Below, one piece after another: positions 6,208 through 6,602 of a stretch of DNA of 6,602 bases. The DNA is from JBHIBR01 sp046759145 [NCBI: Nitrospinota bacterium]. GTDB lineage: Bacteria > UBA8248. Where the stretch lies: NCBI GenBank assembly GCA_046759145.1, contig JBHIBR010000104.1, positions 1 through 6,602 on the forward strand, read 5' to 3'. The position numbers and the translations under genes were made by a program. Below the pieces are notes generated by a model. It was not told the origin of the DNA. It was given only the letters and a program-made list of their open reading frames with translations, and did no database searches. The stretch's first letter is position 1, and each line of letters starts with the position of its first letter.

Positions 6208-6602
6208 ATGAAGATTGCGCTGATCCGAGCTAGTGTCCACCGCCGCGGGGGAGCCGAGCGCTACGCCTTCCACCTGGCACGGGGCCTCGCCGAGCGGGGC
6301 CACGAGGTCCACCTCTACGCGCGGCGTTGCGAGGAGCTCCCCCACCCCCGGGTCATCTTCCACCGAGTCCCGACGCTGGGCGGTTTCTCCGTCCTGAAGG
6401 TGCTCTCCTTCGCGTGGTCTGTGCGGCGCATGCTGGCCGGGGGCCACGCGGCCCCGGGCGAAGAGCCATCTCTTTCGAGCCCCCCTATCCCTCGGGGGCA
6501 CCAAAAGAGCGGGGAATCTCGCTCCGGCCCGGTGGCCGGTACCGGCGGGCACCCCGGAGCGGCCAACTCTTCTGAGGCCCCCTCGCCAGCGGTGCTGCAA
6601 CG
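6208..6602 (+). CDS. Family-4 glycosyltransferase N-terminus, 3'-truncated by window, with repeat insertion
   Basis: ATG 6208 opens a frame with no stop to the window end. It begins MKIALIRASVHRRGGAERY and continues FHLARGLAERGHEVHLYARR, the classic start of WaaG-like GT4 glycosyltransferases, with the GGAE loop that contacts substrate. The family-like sequence runs to VLSFAWSVRRMLA (about 6440). There a helix before the expected DVVH-type strand should continue; instead the reading frame enters a Pro/Ser/Gly-rich stretch encoded by two copies of the palindromic repeat (6446 to the end). The frame stays open through at least 155 bases of repeat, so the product may be a functional enzyme with a long surface loop, or the gene may be broken beyond the window. 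The ribosome binding site before 6208 is weak. G+C is high again, marking the right edge of the low-GC cassette. It is probably a core or O-antigen glycosyltransferase. Confidence 0.8.
   Translation, partial: MKIALIRASVHRRGGAERYAFHLARGLAERGHEVHLYARRCEELPHPRVIFHRVPTLGGFSVLKVLSFAWSVRRMLAGGHAAPGEEPSLSSPPIPRGHQKSGESRSGPVAGTGGHPGAANSSEAPSPAVLQ
6446..6545 (+). repeat. In-frame palindromic repeat element, copy B1
   Basis: A second full-length copy of the element at 2866-2965, with approximate ends, inside the glycosyltransferase begun at 6208. Its central stem pairs CTCTTT (6470-6475) with AAAGAG (6504-6509), enclosing an inner stem of GCCCCC (6479-6484) with GGGGGC (6494-6499). The 3' part carries the same CCGGCC-CGGT-GGCCGG hairpin (6524-6539). 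In the gene frame it reads PGEEPSLSSPPIPRG followed by HQKSGESRSGPVAGTG, one codon longer than the matching part of copy A. Confidence 0.85.
6540..6602 (+). repeat. Palindromic repeat element, copy B2 (cut by window end)
   Basis: This copy follows B1 head to tail. Positions 6549-6587 match copy A 2873-2911 at 33 of 39 bases with no gap. It is read in the same frame, giving GHPGAANSSEAPSPAVLQ against AHPGRANSVEPPSPAG in copy A. The 3' arm of its central stem and its GC-rich 3' hairpin lie beyond the window. Confidence 0.75.

Overview
The window is a cell-envelope polysaccharide/lipopolysaccharide gene cluster from a high-GC, Gram-negative bacterium. By eye most of the window is near 70% G+C. 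The Gram-negative inference rests on an MsbA-type lipid flippase set among glycosyltransferases. The MsbA and glycosyltransferase styles recall deltaproteobacterial or similar lineages, but I cannot name the organism. All genes are on the + strand.

Layout. (1) 1-1083: a family-4 glycosyltransferase, cut at its 5' end by the window edge. Its N-terminal part (frame 2) and its body (frame 1) do not join. The frame break lies at about 128-201, where there is also a 15-bp tandem repeat (three copies). (2) 1080-2819: an intact MsbA-like ABC exporter that overlaps the previous gene by ATGA. Its ribosome binding site lies within two mutually exclusive hairpins. (3) 2823-4121: a second family-4 glycosyltransferase with a non-catalytic N-terminal extension encoded by a palindromic repeat. 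(4) 4200-4919 and 4928-6142: a methyltransferase-fold protein and another glycosyltransferase. Both are far poorer in G+C (about 40-45% and about 50-55%) than their neighbours, so they look like an acquired cassette. (5) 6208-6602: the first part of a fourth glycosyltransferase, again high in G+C. Its coding sequence runs straight into one and a half more copies of the palindromic repeat.

The most interesting feature is this repeat, of about 95-100 bp. One copy is in the gene at 2823 and two are head-to-tail in the gene at 6208. All three keep the reading frame open and are read in the same frame, giving related peptides that share HPG-x-ANS-x-E and RSGPVAG-x-G. The hairpin arms differ between copies but stay complementary. 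This resembles the Rickettsia palindromic elements, which insert in frame into protein genes, but here in a high-GC genome and in glycosyltransferases.

Together the genes would assemble a glycan on a lipid carrier or lipid A core in the cytoplasm (glycosyltransferases, possibly with a modifying methyltransferase). The MsbA-like exporter would flip the lipid-linked product across the inner membrane. Sugar donors and acceptors cannot be read from the sequence.
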